This document shows, in pieces, positions 30,898 to 38,731 of a stretch of DNA of 64,000 nt. Each line of letters begins with the position of its first letter. The first letter of the stretch is position 1. The stretch spans positions 1 through 64,000 of the forward strand of contig JAJYDM010000002.1 in the NCBI GenBank assembly GCA_021777475.1, read 5' to 3'. Source of the DNA: Actinomycetes bacterium (GTDB lineage: Bacteria > Actinomycetota > Acidimicrobiia > Acidimicrobiales > Acidimicrobiaceae). The notes below the pieces were generated by a model. The model was not told the DNA's origin. It did no database searches and saw only the letters and a list, made by a program, of their open reading frames with translations. A program made the translations under genes and the position numbers.

Positions 30898-31568
30898 TGG
30901 CCACATCCCACCCGGTCAAAATTCCAAAAGAACTTGCTGGGCTCCTTGCCGACAAACAGGAGCTGATTAGAGCCACCAAAGGATTCATGCCGCCAGACGA
31001 GGGAAAGGCTTTGGCCCTGGCCCTTTATGAATGCGACCTCCCTTATGACGTTCCGGCAGTTGAGATTGGCTCGTACACAGGGCTTTCAACCATTTACCTT
31101 GGTACCGTTGCCAAACGGCAAATGAGATCCCTGGTATCGGTTGACCATCACCGTGGCTCCCAAGAGAACCAGGCGGGATGGGAGTATCATGATCCAACCC
31201 TGGTTGATCCCGTTTCAGGAAAAATGGACACCCTCTACCTGTTCCGACGAACAGTCGAGCTTGCACGACTTGCTGAAACTGTGATCATTGCAGTTGCAGA
31301 TTCACAGAAGTTTGCCAATGCCTTCTCCGTCGAAATAGGTTTTCTCTTCATAGACGGAGGACACGGAATCGCGGAGGCAACTGGCGACTATGAAAGCTGG
31401 GTTCCCAAGATCACCCAAGGGGGCCACCTTGCCATCCATGACGTTTTCACCGACGCTTCCCTCGGCGGACAGGCTCCATTTCTCCTCTACCAAAGAGCCC
31501 TTGGTGAGGGATTCCGCGAGACCATGTCCCAGGGAAGCCTTCGCGTTATGAGAAAAGACTCAAAATAG
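30897..31568 (+). CDS. Class I SAM-dependent methyltransferase (Methyltransf_24/CmcI-like)
   Basis: A 223-residue Rossmann methyltransferase with AVEIGSYTGLST as the SAM motif, SVDHHRGS as the acidic-strand region and FLFIDGGHG plus HLAIHDVF further on, like cephalosporin-hydroxylase-type CmcI enzymes. It starts on the last base of the pepN stop, so translation may be coupled. Its 3' end overlaps by 23 bp the convergent toroid gene, whose operon also carries a methyltransferase and a GT4. The substrate is unknown. Confidence 0.8.
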   Translation: MATSHPVKIPKELAGLLADKQELIRATKGFMPPDEGKALALALYECDLPYDVPAVEIGSYTGLSTIYLGTVAKRQMRSLVSVDHHRGSQENQAGWEYHDPTLVDPVSGKMDTLYLFRRTVELARLAETVIIAVADSQKFANAFSVEIGFLFIDGGHGIAEATGDYESWVPKITQGGHLAIHDVFTDASLGGQAPFLLYQRALGEGFRETMSQGSLRVMRKDSK

Positions 31569-32565
31569 TCGAACCGATACTTTTCCGCGCTTTGACTGAA
31601 AGTATGAAACTCGAAATGATCACTGCCGCCACCGAATAGGAAGACTGTTCGAGATGAGGAAACGAGGCACCGGTTGGTCCTACCATGCCTGTAAGGTAGC
31701 CGCCATTCGTTCCACGAAAGCGCTCAAGAGCTAAATACACATCCTGCGCCAAGGGTTCCTCCCCGGCAATGTGCAGGGCCATCGCCGTCTCGGCAGTCTC
31801 CGCCGCTGTGAACCAATCATTTCCCAGGATGCAGCGGATACCCCAGTCCGGCAGATAGAAGCGACTGAGAAAACCTTCTGTAAGACGGCATGCGTCGTTG
31901 ACGCCACCAAGAACGGGGTAGTAATGGTCCATCGCCCAGCCCGCGGTGTCCGAATAGGGCCCCACAGCGGCCGAAACCGAACTGTTAAGTGCTGCGCTCG
32001 CTTCTTCATAACGGAGCCCGTCCCCAATTCCAAACCGCCTGGCAAGTTCCGCTGCAACCATGAGTGAATCGCATATAGAGGACGAGGCCGCAATGAGCGA
32101 AGTTGGATGGCCATTCCCGTCTGGATCGACAGCCCACGGGATCGAACCATCATCCCTTTGATAGGTTATGACGTGGTCAAGTCCCCGCAGAGCCATCTCC
32201 ACATACGGCTCAATCACCCGCCTGTCACCGATCAACCGGTCCAGCACCGCAACCAGGACCACCGGGTAGCTACAGGTGTTGGTGTCCCTTCTGGGCTCCG
32301 CGACTCCTCTCGAAAGGTAGAAGTGGCACCAGGAACCGTCGCCGTTCTGCATCTCAAAGAGCCATTTGGCCCCGGCCAGAGCTTCGTCCAGCCTGCCGCC
32401 AAGTGCAAGGGCCATCGCTGCCTCGGCGTGATTCCAAGGATCAGCCCTTCCTCCCTTGAACCAGGGGATCATCCCAGACCTCAATTGCAGTGAGACCAGA
32501 AAGGAAAGTGAAGTCTCGAGCGCCGCTCTTTCAAGCAGCGACTCGCATGACTTACTCGACCGCAC
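31546..32565 (-). CDS. Alpha/alpha-toroid (prenyltransferase/squalene-oxidase-repeat) protein
   Basis: A 339-residue protein of repeated helical hairpins with motifs such as NGDGSWCHFY, RDDGSIPWAVD and NDWFTAAETAETAMALH, the pattern annotated as prenyltransferase/squalene-oxidase repeat. It lacks the DCTAE or DXDD motifs of real triterpene or diterpene cyclases, so a binding or glycan-processing role (the toroid is also a glycosidase fold) is as likely. The GTG at 32565 has AAAGGG five bases upstream and overlaps the preceding methyltransferase by 14 bp. Last gene of the GT4-methyltransferase-toroid group. Confidence 0.75.
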   Translation of the reverse strand: MRSSKSCESLLERAALETSLSFLVSLQLRSGMIPWFKGGRADPWNHAEAAMALALGGRLDEALAGAKWLFEMQNGDGSWCHFYLSRGVAEPRRDTNTCSYPVVLVAVLDRLIGDRRVIEPYVEMALRGLDHVITYQRDDGSIPWAVDPDGNGHPTSLIAASSSICDSLMVAAELARRFGIGDGLRYEEASAALNSSVSAAVGPYSDTAGWAMDHYYPVLGGVNDACRLTEGFLSRFYLPDWGIRCILGNDWFTAAETAETAMALHIAGEEPLAQDVYLALERFRGTNGGYLTGMVGPTGASFPHLEQSSYSVAAVIISSFILSVKARKSIGSTILSLFS

Positions 32566-33271
32566 TTGAACCCTTTCTGGCATACAAGACGAGGCTCTTG
32601 CCTCCAAGCGGATTCAACACTCTCTCCAGGAGTTTGATAAAGCGTGGCTTCCTGGTGATGTCCCAAACCAGGAAGCGGTGGTAAAGCCTGTAGCTCCTTG
32701 ACTTGGTATTGTTGACTCCCACCAGACACCTGATCAGCCAGTATGGCGTATGCAATGCATGTGCGTGATGAAGCGAGTAAACGCCAAGACCAGCCTCCTT
32801 CGCCAACCTGATCACCTCGGACCGCCGGTAAATGCGAATATGGCCGCCCGGAACGTTGTGATATTCCGAAGAGACCAACCAGTACAGCGACTCTGGAAGG
32901 AAGCGCGGCACAGTAACGCAAACGGTTCCGCCCGGCGTCATCACCCTGGCAATCTCCGCCATCGCTGCCTTATCATCCGGAATGTGCTCGAAGACCTCGG
33001 ATGCAATAACAACGTCAAATGTGGAATCGGCAAACGGGAGCTGCAGCCCGGATGCCTGCACGGCAAAACCGTAGCCACATCCTGGATTGTCTGCCGCCAG
33101 AGCTTCGAAAAATGCCGGTGCGCTTTCGATCTCCTCTAGCGCTATGTCCACTGCCACCACCTTTGCCCCTTGAGTCACCGCCCAGAACGCGTGCCGGCCT
33201 GCTCCTGCTCCAAAGTCGAGGACTTTCTTTGCATAAATGTCGCCCAGCTTCGACGGTCTAACGCTAAGCAT
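32552..33271 (-). CDS. Class I SAM-dependent methyltransferase
   Basis: A 239-residue methyltransferase with VLDFGAGAGRHAFWAV as motif I, VVAVDIALEEI as motif II and FDVVIASEVFEHIPDD in the Methyltransf_11 style. The tail (YWLIRCLVGVNNTKSRSY and following) resembles a class I recall beside GT4 and toroid genes in other actinobacteria. It follows GT4 by 28 bp and overlaps the toroid gene. Probable role: methylation of a glycosylated lipid or small molecule made by the cluster (inference). Confidence 0.82.
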   Translation of the reverse strand: MLSVRPSKLGDIYAKKVLDFGAGAGRHAFWAVTQGAKVVAVDIALEEIESAPAFFEALAADNPGCGYGFAVQASGLQLPFADSTFDVVIASEVFEHIPDDKAAMAEIARVMTPGGTVCVTVPRFLPESLYWLVSSEYHNVPGGHIRIYRRSEVIRLAKEAGLGVYSLHHAHALHTPYWLIRCLVGVNNTKSRSYRLYHRFLVWDITRKPRFIKLLERVLNPLGGKSLVLYARKGSSAVE

Positions 33272-33299
33272 TGGCCAAAGCCGTCGTCGGGTACAAGAT

Positions 33300-34577
33300 C
33301 TAATCCTCGCCGCGCGCTGACAAGAGATCGAAATAATTTTGCTCTGTAGCTCTCGCTGTAGCCTCCCAGGTGAACTTGCTCATGACCCGTTCCATTGCGT
33401 TCCTCCCGAGTTCGTCACGCAGAATTGAAGAGTCAAGAGCTTGCAGTATCTTCTTGGCGAGATCGAGATAGTCTCCAGCGCGGGCCATGAGTACCGTCTC
33501 TCCATCTGTACCGGTCACCTCCGGCAAAGCACCGCCATCCGTGGCGACCAACGGCACACCACATGCCATGGCTTCAACGGCTGGCAGCGAAAATCCCTCA
33601 TATAGGGACGGGACAACCGCCACCTCGGCCCGGTTGTAAAGACGAACCATTTCGTCTTGTGCGACCACCCCGGCAAATTTAACGTACGCATCCAAACCAA
33701 GTTCAAACACCCTGGAGGGCAGGTTCGACCCCTTGTTTGGGTTTCCAATGATTACCAGGTGCGACTTGGGCTCGACGTTCTTAACCTCCGCCATCGCCTC
33801 CACCAGCACCTGAAGTCCCTTAAGCGGAACGTCCGCGCTGGCGGTGGTCACGATCAAGCCAGGCTCTCTCCTTATAGCTGGATTCGGCTTGAAAACCGAG
33901 GTGTCTACACCAATTGGTACAACCCTCGAACGCTCCAGAGCCACGTTCATGTATTTGAAGAGATCAGTCCGCGAAGTTTCCGAGACCGTCAAGACTCTTT
34001 CCATCCGACTGGCCACCTCGGACTGCATCTTCACAAAGCCATACCACCGGTAAGCACCGATCTTTGACTTCAGCCCCCGCCCATGTTCAATAGCAAGAGC
34101 CCGGTCGACTGTAATGGGATGATGGATCGATCCTATTACTGGCAAGCCCTTCTGCGCTAACCTCAGAATTGACCAGGACAAGGACTGGTTGTCGTGTATC
34201 AAATCGAAATCTCCAAGACGCGACTCCAGCGCGCGCTCCAGACGCCAGCCGAACGTCCTCGGTTCTGGAAAGCCGCCACTGCACATGAGCGCAAACTCCG
34301 CGACATCGATTAGCGAACCGAACTCCTCAATCTTTGGAATTCTAAACGGATCCTCCGCCCGGTAAAGATCCAACGATGCCAACTTATTGAGCACCACCGA
34401 TTCAGGATCCAGGTCAGGGTATGGCTGCCCGGAATACACCTCCACCGTGTGACCGCGTTTGGCCAGTTCATGAGAAAGGTGCTTAGTGTATACACCCTGA
34501 CCACCCGAGTATGGATTTCCACGGTAAACGCAAAAAGCAATACGAAGAGGTCTCAAATCACCTGTGCGCTTATTCAA
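33300..34577 (-). CDS. Glycosyltransferase family 4 (GT-B fold)
   Basis: A 425-residue retaining glycosyltransferase. The N-terminal domain shows FCVYRGNPYSGGQGVYTKHL, and the donor-binding domain has the EX7E motif in SLYEGFSLPAVEAMACG and the following VATDGGALPEV. Soluble or peripheral, no membrane segment. The TTG start sits one base past the transporter stop, so it is probably cotranslated with the NRAMP-like gene. Acceptor unknown. Confidence 0.88.
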   Translation of the reverse strand: MNKRTGDLRPLRIAFCVYRGNPYSGGQGVYTKHLSHELAKRGHTVEVYSGQPYPDLDPESVVLNKLASLDLYRAEDPFRIPKIEEFGSLIDVAEFALMCSGGFPEPRTFGWRLERALESRLGDFDLIHDNQSLSWSILRLAQKGLPVIGSIHHPITVDRALAIEHGRGLKSKIGAYRWYGFVKMQSEVASRMERVLTVSETSRTDLFKYMNVALERSRVVPIGVDTSVFKPNPAIRREPGLIVTTASADVPLKGLQVLVEAMAEVKNVEPKSHLVIIGNPNKGSNLPSRVFELGLDAYVKFAGVVAQDEMVRLYNRAEVAVVPSLYEGFSLPAVEAMACGVPLVATDGGALPEVTGTDGETVLMARAGDYLDLAKKILQALDSSILRDELGRNAMERVMSKFTWEATARATEQNYFDLLSARGED

Positions 34578-34578
34578 G

Positions 34579-35883
34579 CTAAAGCCATCCGATTACCGTT
34601 TGCACCATAAGCACCGCCGATAGCCCCGCGATCGCAATCACTGAGATGGCCGCAACTTTCCTGAAAATTCGTCCATTCACCGCATCACCAAGAACACTTC
34701 GCCTGTTTGAGAGAACCACGATAAATGTGAGAATAATTGGGGTAAGCAGACCCTGCAGCACCTGGGTGAATATCAGAAGCGTGATGAGGTTAACCGGAAC
34801 TAGCGAAACTGCAGCGCCAAGAAGCACCTGGGCAGAAAATAGTCCCAAGAAAAGAGGCGCCTGTCGAAACTTCCTCGAAACCGATCTCTCAACGCCAAGA
34901 GCCTCCGCAACGGCGTACGACGTCGATAGAGGAACCACAGCACCCGCCAAAGCGGACGCACCAAGCAAACCGATGGCAAAAAGAATCACTGCATGGGAAC
35001 CAGCGACAGGTGCAAGCGCCAGTGCCGCTTGTTTCGCCGAGCTCAGTGGTCCGGTGCCTCCAATGGCAGCCGCCGTGGCAATGATAATGAAAATCGATAT
35101 TATGTCGGCGAAAATTGCACCGCCAACAGCATCTGCACGCTCAAGCGGATACTCCTCCGGGGAGATGCCCCGGTCAACCACTCCCGCCGCGGCATAGACC
35201 TGCATATAAGGCGAGATCGTTGTTCCAATCAACGCAACCCCAAGAAATATAAAACTGTTTGAAACGATAAAATGCGGGAAGATGGTTTGTGCAGCCACCT
35301 TGTGCCAATTGGGATGCCCAAGTACTGCAGCCACCGGGTAGGCAAAAAAAGCCAATGACATTATTAGGAAGATCCGCTCCGCATAGCGGTACGAGCCGAA
35401 CACCACCAAGCCCCAGATAAACAACGCCGACATGGGGATCGACACGTAACGCGAAACCCCGAACAGCTGGAAAGCGGCGCCAATGCCGGCAAACTCCGAA
35501 ACGACAAGACCTGTATTCGAGGCCGTCAATGCAACCATAGCCAATCCGGTCAGCCTGACTGAGAACTCCTCGCGGATCAAAGCAGCTAGACCCTTGCCGC
35601 TGTAAACCCCGAGCCTCGTCGACATCTCCTGAACCACAACCAGCCCGACCGTAACCAGTACCATGAAAAACAATGTCCGGTAGCCAAACTGAGATCCAGC
35701 CGACGAATATGTTGCAATGCCACCGGCGTCATTACCCGCGTTGGCGGCGATCAGACCGGGGCCGGCTGCGGCTAGGTATACCCAGAACGGCCGCTTCCTC
35801 TTAGACGTGGAAACGCCGAAATGCACGCCGAAATGCCTACGTCCATTTTGATTGACTTTGCGCTTCGGCGCGGCTGAACTCAC
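34579..35883 (-). CDS. NRAMP-family divalent cation transporter with non-canonical metal site
   Basis: An 11- to 12-helix NRAMP-fold transporter, 434 residues, with a basic N-terminal tail of about 30 residues. In helix 1 the canonical DPGN is DAGG (residues 52-55): the Asp is kept, the Asn is lost. In helix 6 the canonical MPH(N) is SPY(M), so the Met and His are missing. These are the residues that select Mn2+/Fe2+ in classical NRAMPs, so a different ion, plausibly Mg2+ as in NRAMP-related magnesium transporters, is likely. It follows by 46 bp a soluble MgtE_N/CBS protein, which supports magnesium. Confidence 0.82.
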   Translation of the reverse strand: MSSAAPKRKVNQNGRRHFGVHFGVSTSKRKRPFWVYLAAAGPGLIAANAGNDAGGIATYSSAGSQFGYRTLFFMVLVTVGLVVVQEMSTRLGVYSGKGLAALIREEFSVRLTGLAMVALTASNTGLVVSEFAGIGAAFQLFGVSRYVSIPMSALFIWGLVVFGSYRYAERIFLIMSLAFFAYPVAAVLGHPNWHKVAAQTIFPHFIVSNSFIFLGVALIGTTISPYMQVYAAAGVVDRGISPEEYPLERADAVGGAIFADIISIFIIIATAAAIGGTGPLSSAKQAALALAPVAGSHAVILFAIGLLGASALAGAVVPLSTSYAVAEALGVERSVSRKFRQAPLFLGLFSAQVLLGAAVSLVPVNLITLLIFTQVLQGLLTPIILTFIVVLSNRRSVLGDAVNGRIFRKVAAISVIAIAGLSAVLMVQTVIGWL

Positions 35884-35929
35884 AATGAAACCTCATCACC
35901 AGCTGACTCAATACTTCGCAACTAATTGG

Positions 35930-37264
35930 TTAGGAAAGCAAACGCGGGAAATGGAACCGTCCCCGCTCCGGAGATAGAGCATCGATAATGTCATCGGCCA
36001 GTATTCTGCCAATTGGCCTTTGATCCACCGCAACGACAATTGAAAAACGGCGGGAGCCGATGAGCTTTTCCGCCACTTCGCCAAGAGGTGTTGCGGGCTC
36101 CACGACGACCGGATCCTCAGATATCAACGCAGAAACTGGCACCACGCTATCAGCCAACGCCAACTCGTAAAGGGATACCTCGCCAAGCAGTATGCCCTCG
36201 AAGTCGACCACAAGCACGCCGTCTATCTCGTCCTTGTGATCGCGATGGGACTCCAAAAGGACCTTTACCTCGCCTACGGAGTCATTTGGCAGAACTTTGA
36301 CCAACATGGTCGTCATTACACCGCCTGCCGTATCGGCCTCAAATTCGAGCAAGTTTCCCAGCGCCCGGGCGGCTTCCGGTGCCATCAGCTCAAGAATCTC
36401 TTCCCGCTCGTCTTCATCAAGATCTCTCAAGGCCTCAACCGCCTCGTCGGGTTCCATGTACGACACAATGTCTGCGGCAACCTCCGGCTCCGACTCTCTG
36501 AGCAGAGCCTCGCGTTCGGCGGACTCCATCTCCTCTATGGCATCTGCCGCCGTCTCAATATCCAAAGCCGATAGCAATCCTTGGCGCTCGGTTCGGCCAA
36601 GATCCTCAAGAAGATCGGCAAGTTCGCTAGGCCGCAACCTCTTTATCGCCTGTTGCGAACTGCGCAGCCTGACAGCTCCAGTGTGCTCATCGAATGGAGC
36701 GACGGCGGCCCAGTCGAGAACCTTCTCCGGTGTTGCCGTTGAACGAAATCTTGCCGGGCCAAATCTTCGCAGCAATGAGTACATACTCACATCGACGCCG
36801 ACCAGCCTGAGGCGGCCCAGGGCATGAGCCAGGAACAAATCTGCAGCTCTTAGAACCTGCACACCGTCGACATCGACAAGCTGATGGTCAAGAATCTCTT
36901 TACCAAGTAGGACTTCTCCAGGACGTTGAGAAAAGTCCCTAAGATCCAATGTGGAGGAGGAAAGAACCACCGAGTCCCGGGAAAATGTCTCCACCCTATC
37001 GATGTCAACAAACGCGATTCTACGCCCGATCTTCACCAAGATTCCAGTGACCGGCGGATAGTCGGCGTCCTGGGACCACCGAACGACGACATCGACAAGT
37101 GTGCCGATTTCGGATCCGTTTTCGTTTATCACTCGTTTACCAGTATTGCCCGCCAAGGAAATGATCGACTCTCTGATACTCTTTATCGTCAGAAGTCGCT
37201 GAGATCTTGACTGTCGCATGCTTCGGATCCTGCGTGGATCCAACAGAATTGGCCTTCGCGCCAT
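35930..37264 (-). CDS. Stand-alone MgtE N-domain + CBS protein with PRC-barrel N-terminus (no channel domain)
   Basis: A soluble 444-residue protein. Residues 1-180 contain PRC-barrel-like strands (GSEIGTLVDVVVRW). About 205-300 is an acidic helical superhelix typical of the MgtE N domain (PSELADLLEDL, AADAIEEM, EAVEALRDLDEDERE). A CBS pair follows from TAGGVMTT. The five membrane helices of MgtE are absent and no membrane segment is visible. In MgtE the N and CBS domains bind Mg2+ and gate the pore; here they may gate or regulate the NRAMP protein encoded next. AAGGAGG lies about eight bases before the ATG. Confidence 0.85.
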   Translation of the reverse strand: MARRPILLDPRRIRSMRQSRSQRLLTIKSIRESIISLAGNTGKRVINENGSEIGTLVDVVVRWSQDADYPPVTGILVKIGRRIAFVDIDRVETFSRDSVVLSSSTLDLRDFSQRPGEVLLGKEILDHQLVDVDGVQVLRAADLFLAHALGRLRLVGVDVSMYSLLRRFGPARFRSTATPEKVLDWAAVAPFDEHTGAVRLRSSQQAIKRLRPSELADLLEDLGRTERQGLLSALDIETAADAIEEMESAEREALLRESEPEVAADIVSYMEPDEAVEALRDLDEDEREEILELMAPEAARALGNLLEFEADTAGGVMTTMLVKVLPNDSVGEVKVLLESHRDHKDEIDGVLVVDFEGILLGEVSLYELALADSVVPVSALISEDPVVVEPATPLGEVAEKLIGSRRFSIVVAVDQRPIGRILADDIIDALSPERGRFHFPRLLS

Positions 37265-37344
37265 AGGACTGTCCTCCTTTCACGTGGAGAAACGCCCTAG
37301 GAGATCAACCGCAAATTCTGATTCCCAAGCCAGCTGCTCTTAAA
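37265..37344 (-). promoter_or_regulatory. Leader between the small ORF and the MgtE_N gene; possible SD-occluding hairpin
   Basis: The AAGGAGG ribosome site can pair with TCTCC just upstream (minus strand, 37290-37286 with 37277-37272), and also with CTCCT further up, so it could be masked. This is a weak fold drawn by eye. I looked for M-box sequence conservation and found none. Confidence 0.3.
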
Positions 37345-37431
37345 TCAAAAAATCGTTATTGGCGGTGAAATCCGGAGGGACGTCATGAACGAATAGTTGA
37401 AGTCGGTACTGTGAGGTTCACTAGGCTTCAT
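37345..37431 (-). CDS. 28-codon leader ORF with perfect Shine-Dalgarno, before the MgtE_N/NRAMP genes
   Basis: ATG at 37431 is preceded by AGGAGGTGA (nine bases from AGGAGG to ATG), one of the best ribosome sites in the window. The product begins MKPSEPHSTDF and ends SPPITIF, with prolines and acidic residues early, then TGA. Pro/acidic leader peptides destabilise ribosomes at low Mg2+ in known mgt leaders, so this ORF may sense Mg2+ and control the downstream genes. Its end is 80 bp from the next ATG. Translation is well supported; the function is inference. Confidence 0.55.
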   Translation of the reverse strand: MKPSEPHSTDFNYSFMTSLRISPPITIF

Positions 37432-37551
37432 GGTCAATCACCTCCTAAGCTCGGCCAATACTACGCAGCGTTAACTGCCAACAACAGAATAGCTGACGAT
37501 TGGGGCAAAGGGCGGCAAAAAAGTGCAGATTAGCTCGATAAATTTGCGAAT

Positions 37552-38286
37552 TTACCGACTGGTAAAGTCAAACGGCGTGCCCGGCTTTATCCCAAAGACG
37601 ACGCCCGCCTCGGCCACCACAATCTCGGATCCCACTTCGAGGAACCCAGCTTCTTCAAAAAGTTGCGTCCATGCCCGCTGCGATATCGGCTTCTCTTGAA
37701 CCCTGGCCAGATAACGCGCCGTGTTCTTGACGATTCGCCACCATCCACCTGGCCCTTTACGCAACATTATGGAAATCTTTGAAACGATTATATCGCGGTC
37801 CTGCCTGGTGCCACCACGCCCAAACATCATGTCGCCAAACACCATGCGTCCGCCAGGTCTCAACCAACGAAAAGCCTGCCTGACCACCAACTTTTTCTGA
37901 TCGTCGCTCAGGTGGTGGAGCGCGTAGTTGGAGACGATCAGATCAAAACTCTCATCAACGAAATGGAGTTCCTGGATTGACGCCGTCTGAGTGTCAACAT
38001 TGGAGAGGCCCGATTCATTCAATTTATCTTGCAAGAGCCCTATCATGCGCGGAGATATATCAACAGCCAGCACCGACTTGACGCCTTTTGAGATCGGAAG
38101 CGACAACTGTCCGCTCCCACATCCAAGGTCAAGGACCTCATCCTCTTTGACTAGGTTTGCCTTGGCGATAACCGCGTCGACAACTCTGCCCAGCCCTGGA
38201 TTCTCCGCATGGTCCCAGGACTCAGCCCTCTTGCTCCACACAGACCTCTGAACCGCCAGACCAAGCTTCTCAATTGCAGATGACAA
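37552..38286 (-). CDS. Class I SAM-dependent methyltransferase (ubiE/Methyltransf_11 type)
   Basis: A 244-residue methyltransferase with VLDLGCGSGQLSLPI as motif I, LAVDISPRMI as motif II, FDLIVSNYALHHL as motif IV and LRPGGRMVFGDMM after it. The C-terminal part has no recognisable specificity domain. It lies upstream of the MgtE_N operon on the same strand but 120 bp away from the leader ORF. Substrate unknown. Confidence 0.82.
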   Translation of the reverse strand: MSSAIEKLGLAVQRSVWSKRAESWDHAENPGLGRVVDAVIAKANLVKEDEVLDLGCGSGQLSLPISKGVKSVLAVDISPRMIGLLQDKLNESGLSNVDTQTASIQELHFVDESFDLIVSNYALHHLSDDQKKLVVRQAFRWLRPGGRMVFGDMMFGRGGTRQDRDIIVSKISIMLRKGPGGWWRIVKNTARYLARVQEKPISQRAWTQLFEEAGFLEVGSEIVVAEAGVVFGIKPGTPFDFTSR

Positions 38287-38731
38287 TACCCTTTGCTCCC
38301 ACTCGCTACCAAAGACTCAATCGGAACGGTTCATAGCCCATCCACACATCGCAAATTGACCAGGCCAAAGAAACCAGCCATCTGAACAGCCTTGACGGGC
38401 GCACTCAATTGCCCATCACGGCCAAATCTCACTCATCTTACGTCATGTGGCATACCGAACAACCAAATAACAAGATATCGGGTAATTATCAGAATCAGAT
38501 AAGAGTCTGCCCGTGCCAGATCTTCACCGATACTGGACCTCGACCTGAAAACCTTGGTCCAGATGTGCTGATCACTGCACTACTTCCTCCAACGAACGCC
38601 CTGCGGCTTTAGATTCGTGTTAAGCAATGCCAGAGAGGCGTGACCACTTGGGACTTAGATTCCACATTTCGAACCAGCAAAACCCAGGCCTGTGCAATTG
38701 CAGGTCGGACAGCCGATTCCCTCCATTCCGC
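38287..38731. other. 445-bp gene-free gap
   Basis: No convincing coding frame. CTGGACC and GGTCCAG near 38535-38562 could form a 7-bp stem with a 16-base loop. Otherwise it probably holds the promoter of the downstream minus-strand methyltransferase and the 3' end of the MFS gene. Confidence 0.5.

Noticed and set aside
31546-32565. True squalene or diterpene cyclase
   Set aside because: The toroid repeats are present, but the catalytic DXDD or DCTAE motifs are missing and the protein is only half the usual length.
37265-37500. M-box (ykoK) Mg2+ riboswitch before the MgtE_N gene
   Set aside because: The conserved M-box blocks are not visible. What looked like a purine-rich conserved start is the Shine-Dalgarno of the small ORF.
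38409-38612. 67-codon ORF in the 445-bp gap
   Set aside because: No ribosome site and no recognisable composition; it reads like chance open frame.
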